Part shown: piece after piece, positions 1 through 8,741 of the stretch | Layout of the letters: each line of letters starts with the position of its first letter | How positions within the stretch are numbered: position 1 is the stretch's first letter | NCBI GenBank assembly: GCA_910574805.1 | Contig: CAJTCV010000003.1 | Coordinates: 310,001 to 374,000, forward strand | Reading direction: 5' to 3' | Origin: Lachnospiraceae bacterium | Lineage (GTDB): Bacteria; Bacillota; Clostridia; Lachnospirales; Lachnospiraceae | DNA length: 64,000 nucleotides | Notes under the pieces: generated by a model | Seen by the model: the letters and a program-made list of their open reading frames with translations, nothing else | The model's database searches: none | Told to the model about the DNA's origin: nothing | Program-made: the position numbers and the translations under genes

Positions 1-232
1 GGCGCTGGTGAACAGTCCGGATATTCTCCTGGCGGACGAGCCCACCGGGAATCTGGATCCCAAGACCTCCAGAGAGATCATGAAGCTTCTGGAGGAGATC
101 AATGCAAGGGGCACTACGGTTCTGGTGGTCACGCATGACCAGGATATCGTGAATACGCTGAAAAAGCGGGTGGTCCGTATGCAGAAGGGGATCATCGTCG
201 GAGACGAAAGAGAAAGCGGGTATATTGAATGA
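1..232 (+). CDS. ftsE: Cell division ATP-binding protein FtsE (C-terminal part)
   Basis: The reading frame is open from the left edge, so only about the last 76 residues are present. They carry the Walker B and D-loop stretch of an ABC ATPase (ILLADEPTGNLDP) and the switch histidine in LVVTHDQ. FtsE is the cytoplasmic ATPase that pairs with FtsX at the division septum to drive peptidoglycan hydrolases. Its stop overlaps the FtsX start by 4 bp (ATGA), the usual coupling of ftsEX, which decides FtsE over other ABC ATPases. Walker A lies outside the window. Confidence 0.9.
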   Translation, partial: ALVNSPDILLADEPTGNLDPKTSREIMKLLEEINARGTTVLVVTHDQDIVNTLKKRVVRMQKGIIVGDERESGYIE

Positions 233-1137
233 GATTTAGCACAATAGGATATTGTCTGCAGCAGGGTTTTAAGAATATCTGGCGGAACAAGATGTTTTCT
301 CTTGCATCCACAGCGACCATGGCTGCATGTATTTTTATGTTTGGGATCTTTTTCTGCATTGTGGAAAACTTCCAGCATTTTGTGCGGGAGGTGGAAGAAG
401 GCGTGGCGATTACGGTGCTCTTTGAGCAGGGGACCACGGAGGAAGAGATTCAGGAGATCGGTGACCGGATCGGTCAGAGGGAGGAAGTCAGGCAGGTGGT
501 CTTCGTGTCCGCGAAGGTGGCATGGGAGAGCTATAAGGATATCTATTTCAAAGAAGCGCCGGAGCTGGCAGAAGGCTTTGTGGAGGACAATCCGCTGGCC
601 AACAGCGCCAATCTGGAGATCTATATGAATGATGTGGCCACGCAGCAGGATCTGGTGGATTATATTTCTTCCATGGATCAGGTGCGCAAGATCAACCGCT
701 CGGATGTGGTGGCGGATATGCTGACGGGCTTTAACCGTCTGGTCAGCTATGTATCGGTGGCGATTATCGCGCTGCTTCTGGCGGTCTCCGTGTTCCTGAT
801 CAGCAATACCATTGCCATCGGTATCTCGGTGCGGAAGGAGGAGATCGCCATCATGCGTCTGATCGGGGCGAAAAATTCCTTTATCAAGGCGCCGTTTCTG
901 ATCGAGGGAATCATTATCGGTCTGGTGGGGGCGTGTATCCCTCTGGGCATCCTGTATTATCTGTATAACCGGATGATCCTGTATATCGCGGAGAAATTCG
1001 GCATCCTGACCAACGTGCTGAATTTTATTCAGGTGAACGAGCTGTTCCGCACGCTGGTGCCGGTGGGCATGGCGCTGGGCGTGGGGATCGGTTTCTTCGG
1101 AAGTATCTTTACGACACAGAGACATTTGAAAGTATGA
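229..1137 (+). CDS. ftsX: Cell division protein FtsX
   Basis: 302-residue permease-like partner of FtsE. One membrane segment lies near residues 22-46. An extracytoplasmic domain follows at about 47-165 (the ECD that in Gram-positives contacts the PG hydrolase). Three further membrane segments lie near 169-196, 223-245 and 270-293, the FtsX topology. The start ATG overlaps the ftsE stop. The next gene encodes a coiled-coil M23 protein, so the ATPase, membrane transducer and hydrolase are probably one functional unit for daughter-cell separation. Length is normal for the family. Confidence 0.93.
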   Translation: MRFSTIGYCLQQGFKNIWRNKMFSLASTATMAACIFMFGIFFCIVENFQHFVREVEEGVAITVLFEQGTTEEEIQEIGDRIGQREEVRQVVFVSAKVAWESYKDIYFKEAPELAEGFVEDNPLANSANLEIYMNDVATQQDLVDYISSMDQVRKINRSDVVADMLTGFNRLVSYVSVAIIALLLAVSVFLISNTIAIGISVRKEEIAIMRLIGAKNSFIKAPFLIEGIIIGLVGACIPLGILYYLYNRMILYIAEKFGILTNVLNFIQVNELFRTLVPVGMALGVGIGFFGSIFTTQRHLKV

Positions 1138-1156
1138 TGTAAGGGCGGGGATCAGG

Positions 1157-2407
1157 ATGAGATTACGGATGTTTCGGCTCTTTTTGCTTCTGCTGCTGGC
1201 AGGGGCGCTGTTTGCCGGAGGGATGAAAGATACCCTCCGCGTGGCTGCAAAGCCGTCAGATACCAGGGATGACGGGGAAGAGGATGAATATGACAAGGCT
1301 GCCAGGGAGCTGGAGCGCAGGCGGCAGGACACGCTGGATGAGATCAAATCCTTAAAATCAGACATCAGTTCTGTGGAGGCAAAGATCAGGGAACTGCAGG
1401 CGGCAAGGAGCGATCTTCAGACCTATATCAGCCAGCTGGACCAGCAGGTGAACAGTATCGCGGCCCAGATCCGGGAGCTGGAGGGGGCGATCGAGAAGAA
1501 AAAAGAAGAGATTGCCCAAAAGGAAGAAGAGCTTGCGGCAGCAGAAGCAGAATCCAGGGAGCAGTATGATCTGATGAAGAAAAGGATCTGCTATATGTAT
1601 GAAAAGGGAGAGGATTCCTTCCTGGTGCTGCTTCTGGAGTCCGACAGTCTGGCGGATATGCTGAACCGGGCGGATTATGCCATGCAGATGTCCTCCTATG
1701 ACCGGCAGATGATGGACAGTCTGAAAGAGATCCGGGATACCATCGCGGAATACAAGGAGATACTGGAACAGGAGCGGGAAGAGCAGGAAGCTCTGCTTGC
1801 GGATCTGGAATCCCAGAAGGAGGCGGTGAACCGGGCGATCAGCGCCAAGACGAAGGAGATCGCCGACTATCAGTCTCAGATCAATACGGCGTCCGATGAG
1901 CAGGGAGAATACGAGAAGCAGCTGGCGGAGCAGGAGAAGCTTCTGCAGCAGGTGGAAAATCAGATCGCTGCGGTGGCGGCTGCGAAAGCAGCGGCGGAGG
2001 ACGGCGACGGAGGCGCATCAGGCTTTCTCTGGCCCTGTCCGGCCAGCCACAGGATCACCAGCGGCTTCGGTAACCGGGAGGTGCCCATGGCGGGTGCTTC
2101 CGCCAACCACAGAGGGATTGATATCGGTGCCCCCACCGGTTCTTCCATCCTTGCAGCGGCATCAGGCCGGGTGACGACGGCAACTTATAATTATTCTGCC
2201 GGCAACTATGTGGTTATCTCCCACGGAAACGGAGTATCCACTGTATATATGCATGCGTCTGCGCTGTATGTATCAGAGGGAGAGTCCGTCTCCCAGGGGC
2301 AGAAGATTGCGGCAGTGGGCTCCACCGGCTACTCCACAGGGCCCCATCTCCATTTTGGGGTGATCGTAAATGGAAGTTATGTGAATCCTTTGAATTATGT
2401 AAGGTGA
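1157..2407 (+). CDS. EnvC/PcsB-like coiled-coil M23 peptidase
   Basis: 416 residues: an N-terminal signal or anchor segment (about 1-22), a long charged coiled coil (about 40-275) and a C-terminal LytM/M23 domain (about 288-416). The M23 metal ligands are all present: NHRGID supplies H and D, YMH the catalytic His, and HLHFG the HxH motif. It starts 19 bp after ftsX. The coiled coil resembles the part of EnvC and PcsB that docks on FtsX. Unlike E. coli EnvC, whose zinc site is degenerate, this one should be an active endopeptidase (inference from motifs). Confidence 0.85.
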   Translation: MRLRMFRLFLLLLLAGALFAGGMKDTLRVAAKPSDTRDDGEEDEYDKAARELERRRQDTLDEIKSLKSDISSVEAKIRELQAARSDLQTYISQLDQQVNSIAAQIRELEGAIEKKKEEIAQKEEELAAAEAESREQYDLMKKRICYMYEKGEDSFLVLLLESDSLADMLNRADYAMQMSSYDRQMMDSLKEIRDTIAEYKEILEQEREEQEALLADLESQKEAVNRAISAKTKEIADYQSQINTASDEQGEYEKQLAEQEKLLQQVENQIAAVAAAKAAAEDGDGGASGFLWPCPASHRITSGFGNREVPMAGASANHRGIDIGAPTGSSILAAASGRVTTATYNYSAGNYVVISHGNGVSTVYMHASALYVSEGESVSQGQKIAAVGSTGYSTGPHLHFGVIVNGSYVNPLNYVR

Positions 2408-2450
2408 TCCGTACATAGAATGATAAGGAAGAGAAAAGGAGTGACAGCGG

Positions 2451-3626
2451 ATGGAAGACAACAGGGAGAAGCGGTTCTTTCGCAGAGGACTTGTGCTGGG
2501 GATGCTGCTGGCGGCAGCCGCATTCGTACTCAGCGGCTGCGCGACGGCGCATTTTCTCCCCCGGTTTCTGGGAAGAGGAAATTCTAATGAGGAGCAGATC
2601 GATGCCAAGGTTCAGGAGCTGAACAAGTACATCGATGAATATTATCTGTTTGATTATGAAGAAGAGGATGTGGAAAACGGGATCTATAAAGGGCTTATGG
2701 CGGGGCTGGGGGATGTGTACACCGGCTACTATACGCCGGAGGAATATGCCAGCTTTATGGAATCCTCCAACGGCAGCTACAGCGGCATCGGAGCCATGAT
2801 GCAGCAGGACTATGCCACCGGGATCATCGCGGTGGTAAAAGTCTTCGAGGGCTCGCCGTCCGCGGAGGCGGGGATCCAGCCGGGAGATATCCTCTATATG
2901 GTGGAAGGCGAGGAAGTGACCGGACAGGATCTGTCCCTGGTGGTGTCAGATCTGAAGGGGACCGAGGGAACCCAGGTGAACATCAGCATTGCGAGGGGAG
3001 AGGATATCCTGGAGCTGACCCTGACCCGCAGGAGCATCCAGGTCCCGACGGTGGAGAGCCGGATGATCGATGGACAGATCGGGTATATCGCCATCACGGA
3101 GTTCGATGATGTGACAGATGAACAGTTCATGACGGCGCTGGACAGTCTGGAAGCGCAGGGCATGAAAAAGCTGATCATCGATCTCCGCGACAACGGAGGC
3201 GGACTGGTGGATGTGACCTGTGCGATTCTGGACCGCCTGCTTCCGGAGGGGCTTATCGTCTACACAGAAGACAAGTACGGTAACCGCCAGGAGGAGACCT
3301 CCGACGGGGAACATTATTTTGCAGGAGATATGGCAGTGCTGGTCAACGGGAACAGCGCCAGCGCTTCCGAGATCTTCGCCGGGGCAGTGAAGGATTACGG
3401 CGTGGGAACGCTGATTGGGACACAGACCTTCGGTAAGGGGATTGTGCAGAGTCTCTTCCCCTTAAGCGACGGTTCGGCTGTCAAAATTACGGTATCCCGC
3501 TATTATACGCCGGCGGGGAACAATATTCATGAGGTGGGGATCACGCCGGACCTTATTGTGGAAGCGGACAGAGAGTCCGAAACCGACGTACAGCTTCAAA
3601 AAGCCATTGAGGTATTAAGCAGATAA
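2451..3626 (+). CDS. S41 C-terminal processing peptidase (Ctp)
   Basis: 391 residues. The N-terminus has a hydrophobic stretch ending in LSGC, a plausible lipobox or at least a membrane anchor. A PDZ domain follows at about 105-185 (SPSAEAGIQPGD). The peptidase core has the nucleophile Ser in NSASASEI (about 303) and the general-base Lys in TFGKG (about 328). Ctp proteases clip extracytoplasmic proteins and in several bacteria control PG hydrolase levels, so its position after the FtsEX hydrolase may be functional (inference). It starts 43 bp after that gene and ends in a hairpin terminator at 3648-3671. Confidence 0.9.
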   Translation: MEDNREKRFFRRGLVLGMLLAAAAFVLSGCATAHFLPRFLGRGNSNEEQIDAKVQELNKYIDEYYLFDYEEEDVENGIYKGLMAGLGDVYTGYYTPEEYASFMESSNGSYSGIGAMMQQDYATGIIAVVKVFEGSPSAEAGIQPGDILYMVEGEEVTGQDLSLVVSDLKGTEGTQVNISIARGEDILELTLTRRSIQVPTVESRMIDGQIGYIAITEFDDVTDEQFMTALDSLEAQGMKKLIIDLRDNGGGLVDVTCAILDRLLPEGLIVYTEDKYGNRQEETSDGEHYFAGDMAVLVNGNSASASEIFAGAVKDYGVGTLIGTQTFGKGIVQSLFPLSDGSAVKITVSRYYTPAGNNIHEVGITPDLIVEADRESETDVQLQKAIEVLSR

Positions 3627-3647
3627 AAGCAGCAGATAATAGGGATG

Positions 3648-3671
3648 GAGCCGGAGCTTTCCGGCTCTTTT
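3648..3671 (+). terminator. Intrinsic terminator after ctp
   Basis: Perfect 8-bp stem GAGCCGGA / TCCGGCTC with a 4-nt loop, followed by TTTT. It closes the ftsEX-hydrolase-ctp unit. Confidence 0.85.
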
Positions 3672-3693
3672 CCAAATTTTAAAAACTTTTTTC

Positions 3694-3722
3694 TTTATTT
3701 GCAGGGTTAACTTTGCTATAAT
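3694..3722 (+). promoter_or_regulatory. Likely promoter of the class A PBP gene
   Basis: A consensus -10 TATAAT at 3717-3722 lies 24 bp before the start codon. The matching -35 (TTTATT at 3694-3699, 17-bp spacer) is weak. The gene has a strong AAAGGAGG ribosome site. Confidence 0.5.
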
Positions 3723-3746
3723 AGACAGGATAAAGGAGGCTGACAG

Positions 3747-6509
3747 ATGAATTACAGTAAAAAAGGCACCTCCAGAAAGCAGAAGGCACTGAAGTCCAAT
3801 AAAGTCCGTATGGGCAGGAAGCTGTGTGTCGTCTTTCTGAAGACATTGCTGGTGCTGATCATTGCCGTGGGCGTGGCAGGCTTATGCGGCGGGATCGGCA
3901 TCGTAAAAGGGGTGATCGAAAATGCTCCGGATATCACCAGTGCAAGCGTACTGCCGCGGGGATACAAGTCCACCGTATATGATGCGGAGGGCAATAAGAC
4001 TGCGGAACTGATCGCAGAGGGCACCAACCGAACGTATGTAAAGATCGAGAATATTCCGAAACATGTACAGCAGGCGTTTATTGCCATTGAGGATGCACGT
4101 TTTTATGAGCACAACGGAATCGATGTCAAGGGTATCATCCGGGCAGGGGTGAAAGGCGTGGCCAGCGGTTTTAAGAAAACCGAGGGTGCCAGCACGATTA
4201 CCCAGCAGCTCCTGAAGAACAATGTGTTTGACTTTATGTCAGAGAGCACGATGGTGGAGAAAATCGAGAGGAAGCTGCAGGAGCAGTACCTGGCTGTGAA
4301 GCTGGAGGAGGTCATGACCAAGGACGAGATCCTGGAGAGCTATCTGAACACCATCAATCTTGGACAGAACTCCCTGGGAGTCCAGGCGGCGTCCAACCGG
4401 TATTTCGGCAAGAATGTCAGCGAGCTGACCCTGTCGGAGGCGGCGGTGCTGGCGGCGACGACCAAGAGCCCCAGCGCCTACAATCCCATCAGCCACCCGG
4501 AGGACAACGCCCGGAGGCGGACAACCGTTCTGGAATATATGGTGGAGCAGGGATTTATCTCCCAGAGTAAATGTGATGAGGCTCTGGCTGACGATGTATA
4601 TTCCCGGATCCGGGAATACAATGAAGAATCCGTGTCCAGCAACACGGTCTATTCTTATTTTGTGGATGAGGTGACAGAGCAGGTCCGGCAGGATCTGGTG
4701 GAAAAAGCCGGTTATTCGGAGACACAGGCATTCAATGCGCTGTACAGCAGCGGACTGAAGATCTACACCACCCAGGATCCCAGGATCCAGGGCATTCTGG
4801 ACGAAGAATTTGCCAAACCGGAGAATTTTCCGGAGAAGAGCCGGGTGAGCATCGACTGGGCGCTGAGTGTGGTGAAAGAGGACGGAGAGACGAAGAATTA
4901 CAGTCAGGAGATGCTGGCCGCTTATTTCCGCCAGACGGACAAGAATTATGAGATTCTGTATGATACGGAGGAAGAGGCACAGGCCGCCATCGATCAGTAT
5001 GTGTCCACTCTGGGGATCACGGATGAGGACACGGTGTATGAGCGCTGCGACTTCATCATCCAGCCGCAGGCGTCCATGGTGGTCATGAACCAGAGTACGG
5101 GAGAAGTGGTGGCCATGATCGGCGGCAGAGGCGAGAAGACGGCGAACCGGACGCTGAACCGGGCGTCAGGCGCCTACCGGAATCCGGGCTCCACCTTCAA
5201 AGTGGTGGCGGCGTACGCGCCGGCTTTTGAGGCGCTTGGCTACGGACCGGGAACGGTCCAGTATGACGGGCCCTTTGCCTATACGGAGAACGGCAGGCAG
5301 GGGCGTCTGGTGAAGAACTGGGAGGGAAGCAACAGCTACCGCGGATGGACCACGTCCCGGGAAGGAATCGTCCGCTCCATGAACGTCATGGCGGTGAAGA
5401 CGATTACAGATGTGACTCCGGCTACGGCAGTGGACTATCTGCTTCGCTTCGGCTTTACTTCTCTGGTGCTGGAGGGACCTCAGGCGGATTACAATCAGTC
5501 GGCGGCGCTGGGCGGGCTGACCAACGGCGTATCCAATCTGGAGCTGACGGCTGCCTATGCCGCCATTGCCAACGGAGGCAGCTATATCAGACCCCGCCTG
5601 TATACGAAGGTCGTGGACAACGACGGCAATGTAGTTCTTGACAATCAGCCGGAGGCAAATCAGGCGATTTCGGAACAGAATGCATGGCTTCTGATCGACT
5701 GTATGAAGGACGTAATCAGCGGTTCCGGAGGCACCGGTACGGCGGCGAAGCTGGACGGGATGACCGCGGCCGGCAAGACCGGTACGACTTCGGACAACCT
5801 GGATATCTGGTTCGAGGGGAGCACTCCCTACTATACGGCAGGTCTCTGGGCCGGATATGACAACAGCGGATATAAGCACAGTCTGGCGAATTCGGAAACG
5901 CAGTTCCACAAAAAGCTGTGGGCCAAAGTCATGAACCGGATCCACGAGGGGCTGGAAAACAAGGATTTTGAAAAGCCCTCCGGGATCGTGCAGTGCGTGA
6001 TCTGCACCAAATCCGGAAAGCTGGCTGTGGGAGGTCTCTGCGATGCGGACGGCAGGGCAGGGGTTGTGCGGAACGAATATTTTGTAGAAGGAAATCAGCC
6101 CACGGAGGTGTGCGATCATCATGTGGCAGTGAGCATCTGTGTGGATACAGGACTTCTGGCCACCAGCATGTGCCCCAACCGGGTGCCTCAGGCAAAGGTA
6201 CTGCTTCCTGCCATGCAGGAGGGCGTGGCCGAGGCCGTGACGCTGGATACCGCGTACGGGATCAGCAGGAACCTGCCTGCGGCCACCTGTACGCTCCACA
6301 CGGGAGGCGTCTATGTGCCCAGTGAGTATGAGCTGTCCAGAGGGGCTCAGCCGGCGGCGCCGGATCCGGGGGTCGTGGATCCGGGCGTGGTGGACCCGGG
6401 AGCAGTGGATTCGGCGGTTCCGCCGGGGACAGGCGACGTAAATCCACCGGATCCGGGGATTTTGAACGATCCCAATGTGGTGGATCCGGCGGCAGGAGCC
6501 GTGCCCTGA
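3747..6509 (+). CDS. Class A penicillin-binding protein (PBP1A type)
   Basis: 920-residue bifunctional murein synthase. There is one membrane anchor near residues 30-52. The glycosyltransferase 51 domain has EDARFYEHNGID, GASTITQQLLKN and the DEILESYLN motif. The transpeptidase domain has Ser in NPGSTFK (about 481), SMN, and KTGT (about 675). The C-terminus is rich in Pro, Asp and Val with PDPGVVDPGVVDPG-type repeats and probably spans the wall. Four Cys (CVICTKSG, then a CDHH and CTLH region) sit before this tail. It is convergent with a second class A PBP across a shared terminator. Confidence 0.93.
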   Translation: MNYSKKGTSRKQKALKSNKVRMGRKLCVVFLKTLLVLIIAVGVAGLCGGIGIVKGVIENAPDITSASVLPRGYKSTVYDAEGNKTAELIAEGTNRTYVKIENIPKHVQQAFIAIEDARFYEHNGIDVKGIIRAGVKGVASGFKKTEGASTITQQLLKNNVFDFMSESTMVEKIERKLQEQYLAVKLEEVMTKDEILESYLNTINLGQNSLGVQAASNRYFGKNVSELTLSEAAVLAATTKSPSAYNPISHPEDNARRRTTVLEYMVEQGFISQSKCDEALADDVYSRIREYNEESVSSNTVYSYFVDEVTEQVRQDLVEKAGYSETQAFNALYSSGLKIYTTQDPRIQGILDEEFAKPENFPEKSRVSIDWALSVVKEDGETKNYSQEMLAAYFRQTDKNYEILYDTEEEAQAAIDQYVSTLGITDEDTVYERCDFIIQPQASMVVMNQSTGEVVAMIGGRGEKTANRTLNRASGAYRNPGSTFKVVAAYAPAFEALGYGPGTVQYDGPFAYTENGRQGRLVKNWEGSNSYRGWTTSREGIVRSMNVMAVKTITDVTPATAVDYLLRFGFTSLVLEGPQADYNQSAALGGLTNGVSNLELTAAYAAIANGGSYIRPRLYTKVVDNDGNVVLDNQPEANQAISEQNAWLLIDCMKDVISGSGGTGTAAKLDGMTAAGKTGTTSDNLDIWFEGSTPYYTAGLWAGYDNSGYKHSLANSETQFHKKLWAKVMNRIHEGLENKDFEKPSGIVQCVICTKSGKLAVGGLCDADGRAGVVRNEYFVEGNQPTEVCDHHVAVSICVDTGLLATSMCPNRVPQAKVLLPAMQEGVAEAVTLDTAYGISRNLPAATCTLHTGGVYVPSEYELSRGAQPAAPDPGVVDPGVVDPGAVDSAVPPGTGDVNPPDPGILNDPNVVDPAAGAVP

Positions 6510-6540
6510 TCCGGCTGGGGACACAGGAGACACAGGAGAG

Positions 6541-6592
6541 AAAAGCTGCCGGGAAATGCAGAAAAACGAACGCATTTCCCGGCAGCTTTTTT
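6541..6592. terminator. Bidirectional terminator between two PBP genes
   Basis: Perfect 19-bp inverted repeat (6541-6559 with 6572-6590), AAAAGCTGCCGGGAAATGC and its complement, with a 12-nt loop. T-runs on both strands serve both convergent genes. Confidence 0.9.
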
Positions 6593-6606
6593 GTACCAGG
6601 TCTGTT

Positions 6607-8559
6607 CTAATCGTGCAGAGGCGCGGAGGGAAGTCCTTCATGAAGCCGGGTCATAAAGTCCTGCCAGATGTCCACGGGATATTTGGATCCCGCCAGGGAA
6701 GCGCCTCCCCGGGGGGTATCGAAGCCGATCCAGATACCGGTGGTATAATAAGATGAATAGCCTGCGAACCAGACATCCACGTAGTCGTTGGTCGTCCCGG
6801 TCTTGCCGGCGCAGGGCATGCCGGGGATCCCTTTGCCCCGTGCGGTGCCCCGGGTGAGGACTCCTTCCAGAATGTCAGTCATCTCATGGGCCGCTTTGGA
6901 GTCGTAGACTGCATGCTCTTTCCGGTCGGGCATGACGACGATGTTGCCGTCCATATCCGTGATCATGGTGATGCAGTCCGGCAGTCGGTAGACCCCTTCA
7001 TTGGCAAGTGTTGCATACCCTGCCGTGATCTCCAGGGAGCTGACGCCGGTGGTCAGACCGCCCAGAGCAGACGACAGATTGTAGTCTTCCTCCTTGATGG
7101 AGGAAAATCCCATGTCCAGCAGATAGGAAAGGCCTGTCTCCGGAGTCAGCTCCCGGAGAAGGCTGTAGGCGGTGGTGTTGAGGGACTGTTCCACGGCGGT
7201 CCGCAGGGAGACGGCGCCCATATAACGCTCGGTGGCATTGGCGGGGCCGTCCTCTTCCTTGACATCCATGAGGGTGGAGGAGGCGGTGTAGCCCCGTTCC
7301 AGGGCCGGGGTATAGACGATCAGGGGTTTGATGGCGCTGCCCGGCTGCCGGAAGCTCATAAATGCCCGGTTGTAATCCGTCAGGATCCCTTCCTGACTGC
7401 GCCCACCCACAATGGCAGTCACCAGTCCGGTGCTGTTGTCGATACAGACTGCTGATGCCTGCAGCGCGTAGGTGCCGTTGCTGTTCAGCGTGTTGTAATC
7501 CTGAAGCTGTCCGTCGATGGTATCCTGCAGCAGGGTCTGTGTATCCAGATCGATGGACGTGTAAACCCGGTATCCGCCGCTGTACAGCTGCTTACGGCAG
7601 GTGTCATGATCCTCTCCGGTGGCTTCCATCAGTGCACGGGTGGCGCATTCATAGATGTAGGTGTGCGCCCAGGTGCGGGTAAAGGAGGTTCTGGAAGTGT
7701 TCAGCGTGATGGTCTCGGCAACCGCACGGTCGTATTCCATCTCAGAGATCAGATCGTCTTCATACATGTTCTTCAGGATCAGATCCCGGCGTTTCAGCGT
7801 ATTTTCCATATGATTCAGAGGATCATAGGAGCCGGGGCTGTTGGGGATCGCGCAGAGGAATGCAGTCTCTGACAGAGTCAGTTCCGCCGCGTCTTTGCTG
7901 AAATACCCCCGGCTTGCAGCCTGGATCCCGTAATAACCGTTGGAGAAATAGATATTGTTAATGTAAAATTCCAGGATCTCGTCCTTGGTATATTTGCGTT
8001 CCAGCGCCATGGCGATGAAGATCTCCTCCACCTTGCGCTCCCATTTGACCGTGTGAGTCAGGTAGATGTTCCGTGCCAGCTGCTGGGTGATCGTACTGCC
8101 GCCCTGGGTGATGCTGTTTTTGGCGACCAGGGCTTTGGCAGCCCGGAGGATGGCGAAGGGATCGAACCCGTGATGCCTGCGGAAACGCTTGTCCTCGATG
8201 CTGATAAAGGCATCCTTCACGGCGTCCGGTATCTCATCGGAGGTCAGATAGACGATATTTTTCCCGTCATTTCTGAGTAGGGCGATGAGATTTCCGTGAG
8301 TGTCATATACTTCACCGGACTGCTCTTTCTGAAAATCCTCGATGGATGAGTGTTCCATCACCTGGTCGGCTTCCCGGTACAGACCGATGACGGTCTGTAT
8401 GTAGCCGGTCTGATAGAAGAGAAAAAAGGCGCCCGCCAGGATGCACACCATGGCGATCTGGGTAAGTCTGAAATAAAAGCTGCCCAGATCCTTTTTCTTT
8501 TTCCGCCTTCCTCCGGGTATTTTTTTACCGGATTTTGTTCTATGGGATACTTTTCTCAT
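6607..8559 (-). CDS. Class A penicillin-binding protein (second, shorter)
   Basis: 650 residues with a basic, Lys-rich cytoplasmic tail, one membrane segment (about 33-53), a GT51 domain (EDKRFRRHHGFD, GGSTITQQLARN) and a transpeptidase domain (Ser in PGSAIKPL at about 408, QSLN, KTGTTND at about 585). The start at 8559 is chosen because AAAGGAG sits 6 nt upstream; longer upstream starts lack a ribosome site. It lacks the Pro-rich tail of its convergent neighbour. The close pairing of two class A PBPs suggests an old duplication, but they are not close copies. Confidence 0.92.
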   Translation of the reverse strand: MRKVSHRTKSGKKIPGGRRKKKKDLGSFYFRLTQIAMVCILAGAFFLFYQTGYIQTVIGLYREADQVMEHSSIEDFQKEQSGEVYDTHGNLIALLRNDGKNIVYLTSDEIPDAVKDAFISIEDKRFRRHHGFDPFAILRAAKALVAKNSITQGGSTITQQLARNIYLTHTVKWERKVEEIFIAMALERKYTKDEILEFYINNIYFSNGYYGIQAASRGYFSKDAAELTLSETAFLCAIPNSPGSYDPLNHMENTLKRRDLILKNMYEDDLISEMEYDRAVAETITLNTSRTSFTRTWAHTYIYECATRALMEATGEDHDTCRKQLYSGGYRVYTSIDLDTQTLLQDTIDGQLQDYNTLNSNGTYALQASAVCIDNSTGLVTAIVGGRSQEGILTDYNRAFMSFRQPGSAIKPLIVYTPALERGYTASSTLMDVKEEDGPANATERYMGAVSLRTAVEQSLNTTAYSLLRELTPETGLSYLLDMGFSSIKEEDYNLSSALGGLTTGVSSLEITAGYATLANEGVYRLPDCITMITDMDGNIVVMPDRKEHAVYDSKAAHEMTDILEGVLTRGTARGKGIPGMPCAGKTGTTNDYVDVWFAGYSSYYTTGIWIGFDTPRGGASLAGSKYPVDIWQDFMTRLHEGLPSAPLHD

Positions 8560-8741
8560 AATAGCTCCTTTGTCTTTGCTGCTCCCGGCAGGTACCGGGG
8601 AATCCATGATGCAATTATAATACAAAATCGCCCGTCAGAAAACCTCATATGCACAGGAAATCATAAAAATATACAGGATAAGCGGCAGCAGTTGCGTAGC
8701 AGGGCGAAATATGGTATCTTTTCTGCAGGGAGCTGTGTGAG

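Noticed and set aside
5166-6641. Long minus-strand open frame (491 codons) opposite the PBP gene
   Set aside because: Low-complexity, His/Arg-rich shadow of a clearly coding plus-strand gene; no ribosome site and no family.
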